DNA from: Cryptomeria japonica
Lineage: Eukaryota > Streptophyta > Pinopsida > Cupressales > Cupressaceae
Direction: 5' to 3'
Length of the DNA: 64,000 nt
Assembly (NCBI RefSeq): GCF_030272615.1
Contig: NC_081414.1
Span: forward strand, 662,730,438-662,794,437
This document shows, one piece after another, positions 21,691 through 34,026 of this stretch (its first letter is position 1; each line of letters opens with the position of its first letter). The translations under genes were made by a program, and so were the position numbers. Under the pieces are notes generated by a model, which was not told the DNA's origin, ran no database searches, and saw only the letters and a list, made by a program, of their open reading frames with translations.

Positions 21691-24170
21691 ATGTCTATTG
21701 AAACAAGGTTCTAAGATCCTATGATACAACAAAGTTTGACATATCAATCGAATATTGGACCAATGAATAACACAATGCAATCAAGTTTTAATCCAAGGCA
21801 ATCACAACTTTATCCAGCCCAATGAAAAGGCAATATAGATCAAACATTTTGTGATGAAACAGGTATCCAAATACAAAAACTAGAAGAGAAACTAGCTCAA
21901 GAAAAAGAGATCTTAGAACAAAAAGTGAAAAACCATGAGGAGAATAGATCACAAATATCCAAAATGTTTCAAAAATTTCCAAGTCCAAATCCAAATATTG
22001 AGCCAGTTGATGTAAAATTTCTTATCAAACAATCAGATATACCATCTCTCATCTCTCAAATAGAGATGATGAAACAATTTCAAGCAACAAACACAAATTT
22101 CAACCAAGTCCCAAGTCAAAATTCACTTGATCAAATTATGTTCAATCAAATCTTGAATCAACAACATATCAAACCAAGATAACCAATGATCCAACAACAA
22201 CCAATGATCCAACAACGACCAATTCTCCAACAACAACCAATGATCCAACAACAACCAATTATCCAACAACAATTAATGACTCAACATACACAACCAATAG
22301 TCCAACATATCCAATCAACATAATCAATGGTTCAATTTCAACAATATGCTCAACCAAATACACAATGTCAACAATTTGTTCTACCAATTGTGGGGTACCA
22401 ACAACAATGTCATTCAACAAGTCAATATCAACGTCTACAACCACAAATTCAGAAACAAAAATTGCAACTCACACCAAGCCAAATTTCAAACATGTCAGAC
22501 CAATTCGACCAACACCCAATCCAAAGTAAAAATGTAACACCAAATAAAAAACAAATCACCTTCAAACAAATCCAAAATCCAAACCTAAAAATGTCAAAAC
22601 CTTACAAGGATTCAAATGTTTTTCCAAAGAAAGGTATCTCTATTACAAAGCTCTTAAAGAGAGTCTTACGTGATTTTTTTGAGAAAGATCAAAGTCATAT
22701 ACCTATGTCTAGCAATGGCTCATCGCCCTATAAGAAAATTGACTCTCTAGTGGCATCTATCCCTACACCTTTTGAAGCTTCACAAGAACCTCCCATATCA
22801 TCTCCTAAAGCTTTACATGAGCAATTTCCAACATCACCTCCAAATGATACATCAAATAATGCATCCTCCCAAGGGTTGTTTGCAATAGAAATACATGCTA
22901 ATCTATGTCTTTATACAAATCCCTTGTACTATTTAGAAATGAAAGATTTAATGCCACCGGATGCTTCTATTTTAGAGAGTCCCATTCAAAGTCCATCTCT
23001 CTTATGTCAAGGCATTGATCCTTTTCCAAAATCCCCCACACATATCCAAATTCCAACCCCATGTCAAGAGGATGATTCAGAGCACAAAGACATAAGTCTT
23101 GAAATGGATCAAGATCAAGACCCTAAAAATTTTCCATTATATACTGTATTTGACCAAGATCTCATTTCCTTTGATGATCCCCCTAACCCTATCCATTTTA
23201 TCCAAGAACAAAACACTTTTTCAAGTCCTATTGGCATCCCACTCCTTGAGCAAGGTCAAGATATCTCTTCCATTCTTCCTAAAAATCCCATTGAAAGTCA
23301 AGAATAGAGTACCTTTAAAGAAGAATTCAATGATTTTCCTCCTTTTCAAGATCAAGGTATCCTTTCAGCTTCAAGTCCACCACAAGATGCTATCATTCCT
23401 CCATCTCAATATCCTAATCCTCCATATACACTCCAAGATCTCATTTCTTTTGATGATCCCATTATTTCCCCCATTCCATCTTATGAAGAGCCTATCATTG
23501 ATTCTAATCCCCCTCATGAATCTAACATATTGGTGTAAGATGTTCATGAACCCCCTACATGCACAATGGGTTCCTCCACTTTGGTCTAGTCTGCTCCACT
23601 TCATGATCCCATTATTTCTCCCATATCATATCCACCTCAAAATGGACTCGCTTCTTCTTCCCAAAGAAAAGAGTCTTCTATAGGTCAAAATATTTATAAA
23701 GGCAAAGGGGTAGACTTCCACAAGTAAGAATCCCTCCATGTTAAATAAAATATTAATGGTCAAGGCCTTAGTGACATTCCTCAAGATGTTGGTAACCTTC
23801 CATCAAAATCCAAACACACACCTTTCCCTTCATCGCTTCCATCCATTTTAGGTCTTTATATCCCTTATGCAAGGTCAGAAAAGGCACACATCCTTGAGAA
23901 CTTTCCATCCATCCAAACAACCTCCATTTCATTCCTATCCATCCATACACTTATTTTCCCCTCCAAGCAATTTGGATGCCAAACATAAAATTCATGTCCA
24001 AAAATCCACATACAGACAAAGATCAACATGTCCCATCTAATTGACATGTCAAAGCAAAGCAAAATAAATCCAGAAAGAAAAAGAAAAAGAAAAAAGGCCA
24101 CAAAGGTCCATTTCTCAAAACAAAGAAAAGTCAAAATATATATGGGTTCCTAAATCTCTAGTGCAAGCAA
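21691..24170 (+). pseudogene. Long Gln/Pro/Ser-rich retroelement ORF, unknown function
   Basis: From ATG at 21,691 one frame stays mostly open to about 24,000, interrupted by stops near 21,712, 21,823, 22,180, 22,321, 23,305 and others; the longest clean run is 22,327-23,307. The N-terminal part has a short coiled-coil-like LEEKLAQEKEILEQKVKNHE segment. Then come a glutamine-rich tract with PMIQQQ repeats, a KGISITKLLKRVLRDFFEKD segment, and a Ser/Pro-rich region where DLISFDDP recurs. No capsid, zinc knuckle, protease or polymerase motif is recognised. It sits where gag would be in a Tat element, so a gag-like or accessory role is possible but unproven. Confidence 0.5.
22181..22290 (+). repeat. 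18 bp tandem repeat encoding PMIQQQ
   Basis: About six diverged copies of CCAATGATCCAACAACAA lie in frame within the long ORF. Confidence 0.85.
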
Positions 24171-24211
24171 TGCGTTCTAAGGAACTACAAAAGCATGAAA
24201 AATAAAAAACC

Positions 24212-24556
24212 ATGTGGATCCCGAAGAAGCTCCTTGAAGCACAACAATCTCAAGAAAAATCCAACTTGGAATCCAAAATTGCTACTCCTCCAACCAAATC
24301 TATAAAATCTATTCCTCCATCACCTCCTTCATCCATTATGGGTCCTTATGTCCCAAAATCCATGGCCTTTCCTCCATCAAAATGTCAAAATATGAGATCC
24401 ACTTTTCCTCCATCAGTCCACCACCCCTCAAGGTGTGTGCCAATGTTGATCTTGCCTGCATTTCCATCCGCTCAAGCCCAAATCTTCCAATACCCTATCC
24501 ATTATCCAACACCTCTTTTTCATCCCATCATCCATCCTATCCAATCTTTTGCATAA
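24212..24556 (+). pseudogene. Frameshifted C-terminal continuation of the Tat-like ORF
   Basis: MWIPKKLLEAQQSQEKSN begins an open stretch one frame away from the upstream ORF. Its Pro/Ser-rich composition with repeated SSIMGPYVPKS-type segments continues the style of the preceding coding region (compare SSLPSILGLYIPYARS upstream). A frameshift around 24,150-24,210 best explains the change. No known domain. Confidence 0.4.
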
Positions 24557-24728
24557 ATCCTTGCCTTAGTCCCATTTCATTTTCATGTCATTATCTTTCC
24601 AACGTCTTTGAGCATGATTTTAATAGTCATGGGCCATTTTTAAAGGCTGCTATCCAAACAAGAAGATGCTTGAGTCCTTATTCCATCCCCTATCATGTGT
24701 CCATTTTTTGCTAAATAGTCAAAAAATA

Positions 24729-24800
24729 CAAAAAAAAAAAAAAAAAAAAAAAATGAAAAAAGAAAAAAAAGTGAAAAAAATGAAAAGAAAAAAAAAGTAA
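24729..24800. repeat. A-rich tract
   Basis: A run of about 30 A, then A-rich sequence with isolated G and T, in the 3' spacer. It is internal to the element, so not a retrotransposition tail. Confidence 0.85.
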
Positions 24801-24828
24801 AGAAAAATAATTTGTCCTCTGGTGAAAA

Positions 24829-24881
24829 CCTGGAAAACAGGCACCTTGGGCAAGTACCATGATGAAAACCTGGCAAATAGG
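24829..24881 (+). other. Paired CCTGG..AA.AGG hairpins in the 3' spacer
   Basis: CCTGGAAAACAGG at 24,829-24,841 and CCTGGCAAATAGG at 24,869-24,881 each follow GAAAA and can fold into a four-pair stem with a five-base loop. The complete Tat element carries the same hairpin at 48,696-48,708. Confidence 0.6.
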
Positions 24882-26715
24882 TGTCATGCGTAATCCTTCA
24901 TATTCTTGCATTCCACACTTGGGGGCATGTTTCATTTATGCTATCCTATCACATCATATTGCCCTTCATTATTCCATCATATCTTATCATACTCTTGTCA
25001 TACGCTCCATTATCCTATCAACTCTCATATCCATATTCCCTTTTCCACATTTGATCTTGATAAGGCTGAGGATCTTCATGAATGTCATGCATCCTGTTCA
25101 CAGCTTTCATTCTATCATAGCTTTTGTTTTTTATCCATTGGCTTATTACAACCTTTCATCCACATTCCTTGGCTTATTGCAACCTTCTGTCATTATTACA
25201 CTCTTTTTCATCCCTTGATCTTGATCCAATATAAGGACGTAAAATGCAAAACATGGTTTCAAAAGTCTCTTGACATGTCCCTCATGCCATTCCATTGCTT
25301 TACATTGTCATATCCAGTCCCTTATCCCATTGTGTGATTGCCCTTGAAAATTGAATCTTCTTTGTCTCCATAAGAAATGACCTTTGTCTCCCCTCTATCC
25401 ACCACCATTTCAGCAAGCTTATTTATCCATTGTCATATTCCTTTCCTTGCTAGACACTGGGGGGAAAATCCCTAAAAATCAAATAAAGTCTTGAAAAAAT
25501 TATAAAAACATTAAAAAAATATCCTGAAATAATCCCAAAAACTGTAAAAACATCCTGAAATAATCCAAAACATTTACAAAATGTCCTGAAATAACACAAA
25601 AACATTGAAAAATGTCTTGAATAAAACACAATTTAAAAAAAAATAATTCACAAAACCCCTAAAAATTTGAAAACATAAAAAATCCAAAAACAAATGCTTT
25701 CATTTCATTTTGCCAATAAACTGTCCCCTTTGTACATAGACAAATATTTGAGTGGACATCAAACAGATAACACAATAAAACATTGTGCTTAACAAAGCAC
25801 ACATTAACATATGAATTGTTCAACGAACCAAGCATTCACATTGATCGAACTTGTCTTATCAATTAATCAACATCAACATTGACGGTCCTTTGTCAACATT
25901 ATCATGGGTCTTATATAGGGTGTGATATACTTGAAACCAGACCATGTCCTGTCTTAGACGGGGTGCTACATTCCCTGAAACCAGGCAGCATGATCGTCCT
26001 ACCATCAAACAAACATTATCACTTTTGACAACAAGATCAGAATGGCTGCTTGACTTGTTTGAATTTGTGGATCTTATTTTTCATTGATTTATTTTTTATC
26101 ATGTTCCTATGTTGCTCAATGATGTCACTGAGCGATTTAGAGCGGTCGGGATGGCTCATGGTCTTTCTTGTTTTTTGTTTTCTGTTTGGAGAGTGTTTCA
26201 TAACATTCTGGGGCAAGTATGTCTTAGGATGGTTGAACCATTCCTTGTCTGTGAACATGTTTGTTTTACACAAAGGGACTGCATTATCACTTTGGCTTTC
26301 AATGCCATGGTGCGCCACATCCGTTTTGCCATATCAAATAAAGGTTCTCACCTACTATTAGCATTTGTGAAAGCAATATTTCATCACACTAATCATTCTT
26401 CACTTCTCACTTGCATTTCTTCCAGCTAACATTTGTTCTATTCCATCAATCCTTCTATCTATTCATCATATTAGTCATTATCGTGCTATCTATTCTATCT
26501 AATCAATCAAGAATTTCTTCATTTGATATCAATCACCCCTTTTCTACAATCAATTAGCATTCTTCACTTTTGACTAACTATTTTTCTCTTCTTTTGAGAG
26601 ATCATTTCATACATAAACAATCTCTTGAGGGGGCATCCTACCTCCATCCCTTGGTTTGTTGGGGCACGATTTCTCGAATTTTTCTTTGAAACAACGCTCA
26701 TAATCGCATTATCTC
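24882..26715 (+). other. 3' spacer of the pol-less Tat-like element
   Basis: Mostly low-complexity T and C-rich, then A-rich sequence with ACATTTAAAAAATGTCCTGAAAT-like repeats (25,490-25,640), matching in style 48,560-49,060 of the complete Tat element. Open frames at 24,859-25,337 and 26,050-26,429 have no domains. Confidence 0.5.
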
Positions 26716-26729
26716 AAAGAGGGGCATAA
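26716..26729 (+). promoter_or_regulatory. Polypurine tract
   Basis: AAAGAGGGGCATAA lies directly before the LTR start TG. The complete Tat element has AAAGAGGGGCAAA in the same place (50,938-50,950). Plus-strand priming site. Confidence 0.8.
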
Positions 26730-27870
26730 TGTAAACACTAGAAAATGGTCAACACCCATGTCTCTTATTTTTTAGCATATCATGTGCATAGTCTTTAATT
26801 AAACCCCTTTTACTAACAATTCTTCTAAGTTCTAAATAAATAAATTTAATAATTTATTTATTTGTCCCCTTTGTCCATTAATTAAATAAATTCATTTTAT
26901 TTAATTAACTAACTCATAAATATGAGCAATAGATTAATAAATCATATTTATTAATTTATCATATCTATCTTCCTCCAAAATAAAGGTAATTAATAAATTT
27001 AATTTATTAATTCATCTTTATTTTTCTTTTTGTGAGGAGATAATTAATAAATCTTGTTTATTAATTATCTCTATTTATCCTCTCATGTGAAGATATTTCT
27101 TGCTATTCCTATTTTTTTATTCTTCTATTTTATCCTCTTATATGGAGATATTTAATAATGTCTAATTATTAAATCTTTTCTTAAAATCCTTCTAATTTTT
27201 GAATTTGGAAACTAATATCTTTCCTTGATTTTGAAAAATCAATCTTTTTGACAATATCTCATTAATCTTAATTTTTAAACTAAAAAATGAGGTATGCATC
27301 TTCAAAAAACTGCTTTTAGGGAGAGGATATTTTATTTATTTTTAATTCTTCTATTTATCTTTTCGAATGAAGATATTTAATAATTTTTAATTATTAAAAT
27401 CTTCCTAATATTTTCAACTTGCTAATTTGGTATTTATGAGAAGATAATTAAAGATTTTATTATTTATTCTCATAATATCTTCCCATTTGCTTTCTTCTAT
27501 CTTCATTCTTCCTCGAATGGCAGCTTTGTCGTGCACTCAATCAGGTCCGTTTATCTAACCAAAAATCTTTTCAATCTTAGTCATCCAATCAATCCCCAAT
27601 TTTTCTATAAATTGGAATCTTTTCTCATTCAATTTTAACCAGGCTTCGAGTACCCTTATTTTGTCGATTTCACTCTATCTTTGCAATCATGTTTTCCAAT
27701 TGCACTTGTCTTGTAGGTGAGATCCACAAAAATCCCATTTGAAGGTGAAAGAATAACAATGGAGGTCAATGAAGGCAACACATTAAGATGGTTTGTGTAT
27801 TTATGTTAATGTTTTTCTTTCGCTCTTTCATTGAATGTATTAGGATTCATTTTCCTAACTTGTTTTTTGT
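26730..27870 (+). repeat. 3' LTR of the pol-less Tat-like element
   Basis: It begins TGTAAACAC after the polypurine tract. The upstream half is dominated by TTAATTAATAAAT-type inverted repeats, as in the young Tat LTR. A TATAAAT box lies at 27,606-27,612. The right edge is set only by the start of LINE-derived sequence around 27,870. Confidence 0.7.
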
Positions 27871-28640
27871 GGTTAGCTAACTCATGTTTTATGAATCTTA
27901 TGTCAGATTTCCTAAGTACACTATCCATAACCAAAAAATGGCCAAATGAGTTAGCTATCCCTTAAAAAACCCTCATATTCCACAACTTTGAAGGGAGCAT
28001 GGGAAGGCAAACCCAAGTAGGAGCCATAGGCCCAAGTTCCACCAAAGAATCAAAACTAGGTTCCATTTATAAAGAGACAAGTAATTTCATGAGTTAACCC
28101 CAAATGTCCATGAATCCCTAATAAGAACTTTAGCCAAATCCTCATTAGTAACAAAAAAAAAGGCTATTAGGCATAACAAATATCTTAACACTTCTTTTTG
28201 AATGCCATGTCGAGTCAACATACCTCCCAACTTAGTCAATATTAGGGTGAAAATCAAGGAACTTATCAACTAATAAGAGCCTCATTTCTGTCATGGCAAC
28301 ATTCAACGTTTCATCGAGGACATCCACCTCAAGATCGTGTACTTTGCAGGATGGCTGTAACACATCTAGAAAGATAGCATATCCCAGTTTGGTAGGACGG
28401 CCAACAACTAGTTTTTCTACAAATTAGACAGGTTCTTCAATGGAAAGAAAAAGATCCCAAAGAATATGACGGAGAGGAAGGGGATCCCACAGGGAGTTCA
28501 CCTACACTTTGGCTATCGTCCTTCTCTAGAAAAGAACAATTTGATGGGAGACCCACATGCAGCCCCTCCCTAATAGACCCATTAGAAAAATGTAGAAAAT
28601 AACAAGCTACACTCTCAAAATCATACCCTAAGTCTCATAT
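27870..28640 (-). pseudogene. LINE ORF1 (DUF4283-like) fragment
   Basis: Translated on the minus strand and shifting frame twice, the segment gives landmarks of plant LINE ORF1 in order: FLDFHPNID near 28,230; a decayed basic strand; a TNEDLAKVLIRDSWTFGV segment near 28,100-28,150; PTWVCLPMLPSKLWNMRVF near 28,000; and IANSFGHFLVMDS near 27,940. The longer LINE at 34,242-34,952 has the same order (FRPNIDVVRNF, KEDMNKALCDGPW, ANSFGELLSIDP). Frameshifts and stops abound. No ORF2 is attached, so this is an isolated remnant. Confidence 0.65.
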
Positions 28641-28649
28641 GTCTTGTGT

Positions 28650-30522
28650 TGTAGAAAAAAATATTGCAATCCAAAGTTAAAAGTGAAATCCTTATTAGAT
28701 TATATTTGTCTCCATGCTTATAGTATGCAATTGATTATCATAGTTACCTGAATACCTTGTTTGGTAATGTCTAGAAAACCCTATTCTTCTTGTGGTCAAC
28801 CAGTAAAGAGTGTTTTCTTAGCTATGTTTAATTACATTTTATTATCAATTTTAATGTGGACATAAATTTTAATGGCTTTTATTGCAATATTAATACTTTA
28901 GGATTAAATATGCCTTATGTGTATTCATGCATCATTGGGGCATATGGGTGATTTTGGGTGAATTGAAATGTTATTTTCTTTATTTTATTTTATTTTTTCA
29001 AAAAATTAATTTGTCAGTGGGATTTTATTTGAGCAAATTATCTCATTTTTACATAGTTTTATTTTGGGGATTTTGAGCTCTCAAACCCTTCTGCATTTGG
29101 AAGTTCGACAATTTGATATTTGGAGAGGATTTTTTGGGGGAGTTTTTGTGGGCATTTATTTATTAAATAAGGAATTATTTTTTAATATCATTTATATTTT
29201 TCATAATCAATCTCCATTAAGCTACCCTTTTGGGTTTTCAACTAATTCTAGTCAAATCCTAATATTGGTTTTGTGACTTGTCAACACACTTTGATACAAA
29301 TATTTGTTTTCTTATGATGGTCTAGATAAGATTTCAAAGCCTAAAATTATGCAACTCTATGGAGTGGCATACTTCCTTCAATTAATAGATATTTTTTACT
29401 TAACACTTTCTTATTCCCTTTCATTTATTTATGGTCCTCTTTATACACTTAATTTTTATTTTCACTTAGATTTTCACCTTTTTTTGAGTGGTAGTTCCTC
29501 TACATTGCTTTGCATTGTTTTATCACTTAAATATTATTTCATTTTTTCATCACCAATACTTTGATATTTACCATGTTCAATGGATTGGTAAGTTATTGTT
29601 ATTTTCCTTGCAAGGACATTGACTATACACTCAAATAGTGCATTCAAGAACAAGGGAGACAATGGTTTTTACATGACATAAATAAGGCATAAGAAAGGGT
29701 TTTCCTTAAAGTATGAATTAATATGATTTTTTCATGGGTACTATTGGCTACTCCAAATAGAAAAGTATGAGTAAGGAAGTCTTGATAATTCTTGAATGGG
29801 TATACCATATTCATGAATGCATGTGCACACAACTCTTAAATGTATAAGAAAGTTCTAGAGAAGGTTAGATCATATCTAAAACATAATCTAAATAATATAT
29901 TGTGAGGAAAAGGGATAGGGAGATTTATAGGGTTCAAGAAAAGAGATAAATGGCATAAAAACAAAATGAAAATGGTCGGAAGATAATCACTAAGGAGAGA
30001 TAATAGTCAGCATTCCATTGAACACACACCTTTTCATTATCCATGAATACACACATGCCAATGGTAAGAGTACATCAATTTACAGACACAAACTTGTCAA
30101 TTTGTACAAAAATAAAATAAAAAAATAGAAATAATGGATATTTAGATACATCAATATGTACTTATTAAATAGTTATGCTAGGGAACACTCCCTATGATAG
30201 GATATGAAGGGTGGAAGCTTAAAACAACATTCTATTAATCATGAACTAAAATATTAATGGCTAACTAGCCAATTTTGTTAGAGAGGACAATAAATCTCAA
30301 ATTTAAAGATAGAAAAAAGGTATTTAGAAATAGGACATTTATTGCACATGTAGATTTTAGAAAAGAAGTAATCTTAGTTATCAAACCAATAGAGTTAAGG
30401 GACTTGAATGATTTGAATGGTAAACCTAAAATAGACATATCCCCTTTTAGGGAATCTTGTCTCACACACCACATAAAAGTGCGATGAAGCTTTAGTTTAA
30501 ATATTTAAAAGGTGTTTGGAAT
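28650..30522. other. Unassigned AT-rich spacer
   Basis: No coding homology, repeat boundary or RNA gene seen. Short open frames at 29,064-29,564 are hydrophobic and T-rich, as expected by chance in AT-rich DNA. Confidence 0.5.
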
Positions 30523-30539
30523 AACAAATGATATTTTTA
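30523..30539. repeat. Target-site duplication, left copy (17 bp)
   Basis: AACAAATGATATTTTTA is repeated exactly at 31,748-31,764 and brackets a LINE-derived insert. Long, variable duplications are the hallmark of target-primed reverse transcription. Confidence 0.88.
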
Positions 30540-31747
30540 TTAAAGGCAAAAATGCCAGAGATGAGACTACAGAAAGTAAGGATAGTGGTTTGTTTCAACT
30601 TTGATTCTGAGACCGAGGGAGAGTTGGAAGAAACTAGCAAAAAAGGGAGGATTAGGGCTAAGAAGAGGAGGATTATTGTGGAATCTGAAATGTCGGACTC
30701 TAAAACCGATTCCCTTGAGGAAAAACCTGTTAAAAAGAGGAAAGGGAAAGCCTCTGGAAAGAAGGCTCAGAAAAAGAACACTAAAAGGGGTAGCAATTTT
30801 GATCTCAATTATGTTCTGGTTGAGTCTGAGGAGGAGGATGATGATAATAAGAGGATTGATAGTCAGGACAAAGAAGGGGAGGGTAACCCGGTTAAGGATA
30901 ATTTGGAAACCTTGGAGACCGTGAAAACCACTAGACTGCATAACGAGGAAAAAGGGGGTCAAAGTGATAGTGGTGACAAAGATACCATTAAGGCTTTCTG
31001 TGAGACCATCACTACTCTGGTGAAGGATATTAGAAGTTTGAAAACAGATACACAGGCCATGGCAAGAATTATAGTTGGTGACAAGCCCTTGGCGGAGCAT
31101 GTCAAAGAGTTAGTGGCCGTTCTGCATAATGCGCAAGCTATTGAATGTATGGTTGGAAAAATCTTAGCCATGGAGAAAAAGGTCAATGAGATGGGAGATA
31201 GAAAGGAAATGGACAACAAATTGAAAGATTTTGGCAGCAAAATTCACAAGCTGGAGCACAATATCAAGCAGCTTGCTGATCAAAGTTTCCAAATTCTTAA
31301 ATCTTCGGTGGACAACATGAACATCTTTATCAACAAATACGAGAACAATGCAGAGAAGGAAGGTGATAAAGAGCAGGTGAACAAGAAGGGTCATGAAAGG
31401 AGGACCAGAGCCAACACAAAGAATAAAGTCGACATTGAAGGTCGTGAGCTGGAGGATATGAAGACCTCAGCAAACAACATGAAACAAATGGTTGTTCACA
31501 CTGAGGAGATCCTGAATAGTATTTAGTTCTAGTTGTTGTCCTTGGTTCTGTCTCTTTGCTATCTTTTGCTTTCCTGTTGCTGTCTGTTCCGAGTTTTATG
31601 TAATTATGTAATGATGTTTTAAGTTGTGCCCATCCGGTGAGTTCATTTTGACTTTTTGAAGTGAACAGGCACTTTTTTATGCTTTTATGTTCTCCTGGCT
31701 TGTAAAAGGTTCGGGTACCTTTCAAATACCTGTTTTTACTTAATCAA
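30540..31747 (+). mobile_element. 5'-truncated LINE copy containing the end of ORF3
   Basis: A 1,208 bp insert flanked by exact 17 bp duplications. Its 3' end (CTTGTAAAAGGTT...ACCTTTCAAATACC, then TTTTTACTTAATCAAA) matches the 3' end of the longer LINE near 57,795-57,845. Truncation from the 5' side and a 3' terminus shared with a longer relative are standard for LINE insertion. Confidence 0.82.
30549..31526 (+). pseudogene. C-terminal part of LINE ORF3, open but truncated
   Basis: One uninterrupted frame (ATG at 30,549, TAG at 31,524-31,526). It is strongly charged: acidic Ser/Asp/Glu patches alternating with KRKGKASGKKAQKKN-type lysine runs, then a predicted coiled-coil stretch (KILAMEKKVNEMGDRKE through SFQILKSSVDNMN), then a RRTRANTKNK basic motif and a helical end. 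The ORF3 of the longer LINE ends similarly (KRTRASVKK and a helical tail at 57,530-57,667). The true N-terminus is missing through 5' truncation, so the ATG is unlikely to be the ancestral start. Function unknown; nucleic-acid binding is a guess from charge. Confidence 0.55.
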
Positions 31748-31764
31748 AACAAATGATATTTTTA
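31748..31764. repeat. Target-site duplication, right copy (17 bp)
   Basis: Identical to 30,523-30,539. Confidence 0.88.
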
Positions 31765-34026
31765 AATAACATGATAAATTTAAAAGACTTTGAATAAAAG
31801 CAGGGATTTCTTTAAAATTAGAATGTAGTGAGAATATCACAATAGGTACACCAATAAATATATAAATTAATTGACAATTGAATGTTCTATAAGCTAAAGT
31901 ATGGAAAGAAAAGAAAAGATAAGATGTTCCATAATTTATTGGTTGAAGAAGGTTAAACACAATAAAAATAAGAAGAAAGGTTTTGGAATTACTATAGATA
32001 CAATAGTAACTAAACAATATATTTGGGATTGAAAGTTCTAGAAGCTAGTGTATGGAAATACTTTTTTCTTTAATTAAAGAAGGTTAAAGGATATAGAAAT
32101 GGGAAGAAAGATTTTGGAGCACAAATGAAGGAGACCTAAGAATGGTGGTTGTGATCTTAGAAACTACAATAGTGACAGTAGTGAGCTCAAGAACCAAACA
32201 TATGTTTGAGTTGGAAATGATGAATACAAAATTGTAGGATTGTAGAAACAACTATTTAAAGCACATTACTAAGTTGAAAACCATATTACCAACTTGGAAA
32301 TTATCGAAGTGTTCTCTTCTTGGATCCTAATATTTTTTTAATTAACTTTATAGTTTTTTATTGTATCCTAGTAATTGTATATTATCGATCTGATCTACTT
32401 GTCTTGAGATTTAATAACATAAATTTTATCTGGGGACCAATAATGTTTGGTTGTATATAGAAGGCTACCTTGGTCAATTGCCAAGTTGGTACATTTCAAC
32501 CTTGACACTAGATTGTCTAGTTTGAAATTGTGTGAGTTCCCTAAGGTGAAATGAGTGGGGTGGTGCATGCATTAAAAGTTTGGACAATCTTGTTTTCTAT
32601 TATGTGTGTGAAGTGCTTTTGTGAATGGAGGAGATGTAAGAATTAGATTTATTAAGATCTCATGAGAAGAAAAAAATAAAAAAGGTACGAGATTTGACTA
32701 TAAAAGTCTATAAAAAGAATATGACCGCTAAGAAATGATAAAAAGTTGAAAATAAAAACTTAAAATTTTTTGATAAAAAAATTCAGATTTAGTAGACAAT
32801 GTGTTTTCCCATTATCCTATCATAAATTAATATTCACCCACTATACTATTTTATATTAAAAAATCATAGAATGGTGTGAAAAACAACTCCACTAGCACTT
32901 TTCTAGATAAATTCCACTATTTTGATCTTTAGCTCATTCTTTATTCTATTTTAATTAATTGGCTTATGTGGCAAGGACTCTCTTATTCTTTGTGTGGGTC
33001 CCAACTTTTACTTTCGACCAAGTGAAGTTAATAGCATAAAAATATCTGCATCTATTTTTTTTTAAATTGATTTTGTGACGTCTATTCTAAATGGTACTGC
33101 AAAAATATTATTTGAGATTGGTTTAATAAAAAGATGTACTTTATCAAAATGTTTAATAAAGTACCCTTTGACACATCAACATCCTTAAGATTCTTCCTTA
33201 GATATATCATGCTTAATGTCAAACTTAAAAAATAATTTATAGGGGCAACAATGAACATAAATTATAATTGGAGTGTATGTTGGTTAAGTCTAGCATTGAG
33301 ATAATTGGACCAAATGGAGGTTATTGGGCACCAAAAACGGTGGTAATAACTTTGTCATAAGGGCAATGATACCAATGAACTGAAAAAAAGATTCAATGTG
33401 GAGTTATATTTGGGTAGAGGATGTGGGCATTGTTAACTAGCAAATTATTTTAATGGGAAAGGTTTATTGGGGGAATTTTAAGGATCTTTTATGTTATTTT
33501 GGTTTGTGAGTGTTATTAGTAATTATTTTTAATTGGAAAAAGTTAAAGAATTAATAGTTTTTATATATAAAAAATTAAAATTTGTATGGTTTATAAGTAA
33601 CAAGAGTAGTATATTGATATTTTTCGAAATTGTAATAATTAAATATATAAAGTACAAAAGATTATAAGCAAGATAGTTTATATGTGTATTTGTTTTATTT
33701 TTTCAACATACCAAATTTGTACATAATAAAGAACAAAATATTCATATTGTTCCATCTCCAAGATATATTGGTTTAACTTTGAGGGTTTAACCCATCACAA
33801 TCAACTATCAATTTCTATATCATTGGTATTGTAATTCTAAGCATGAGATATAGCCAAGTGATCAAAGAAAGTGATTATTCTATTAGGAAAAAGATTGAAA
33901 GAGAAATTGGATTTTACTTCGACAACTTTTATACTATCTAGACCACTACTCTTGCCTTTTTGGGAATGAAAATAAATTAAGATACCATTTCATATATCTC
34001 ATTATGTACATTTGTTGTAATCACAC
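31765..34026. other. Unassigned AT-rich spacer, may include the LINE 5' UTR
   Basis: AT-rich with no recognisable gene. The 5' boundary of the longer LINE should lie in the last part of this stretch. I could not find a repeat of the sequence following its 3' end. Confidence 0.45.

Larger units (their letters stand above)
19500..27870 (+). mobile_element. Pol-less Tat-like LTR element, 5' LTR not found
   Basis: The layout parallels the complete Tat element at 36,692-52,776: a long leader, one long coding region, a 3' spacer with GAAAACCTGG..AA.AGG hairpins, a segment with a CTTGAGGGGGCAT box, a purine tract and an LTR starting TGTAAACAC at 26,730. No RT, RNase H or integrase is visible, so it resembles a non-autonomous large retrotransposon derivative. 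No upstream copy of the LTR is seen, so the 5' end is probably lost. Both outer borders are approximate. Confidence 0.65.

Noticed and set aside
24640-24935. Phe-rich minus-strand open frame
   Set aside because: It is the complement of the A-rich tract and has no other support.
26037-26429. Hydrophobic open frames in the 3' spacer of the pol-less Tat-like element
   Set aside because: Overlapping frames on both strands, no recognisable domain, and located in noncoding spacer shared in style with the complete Tat element.
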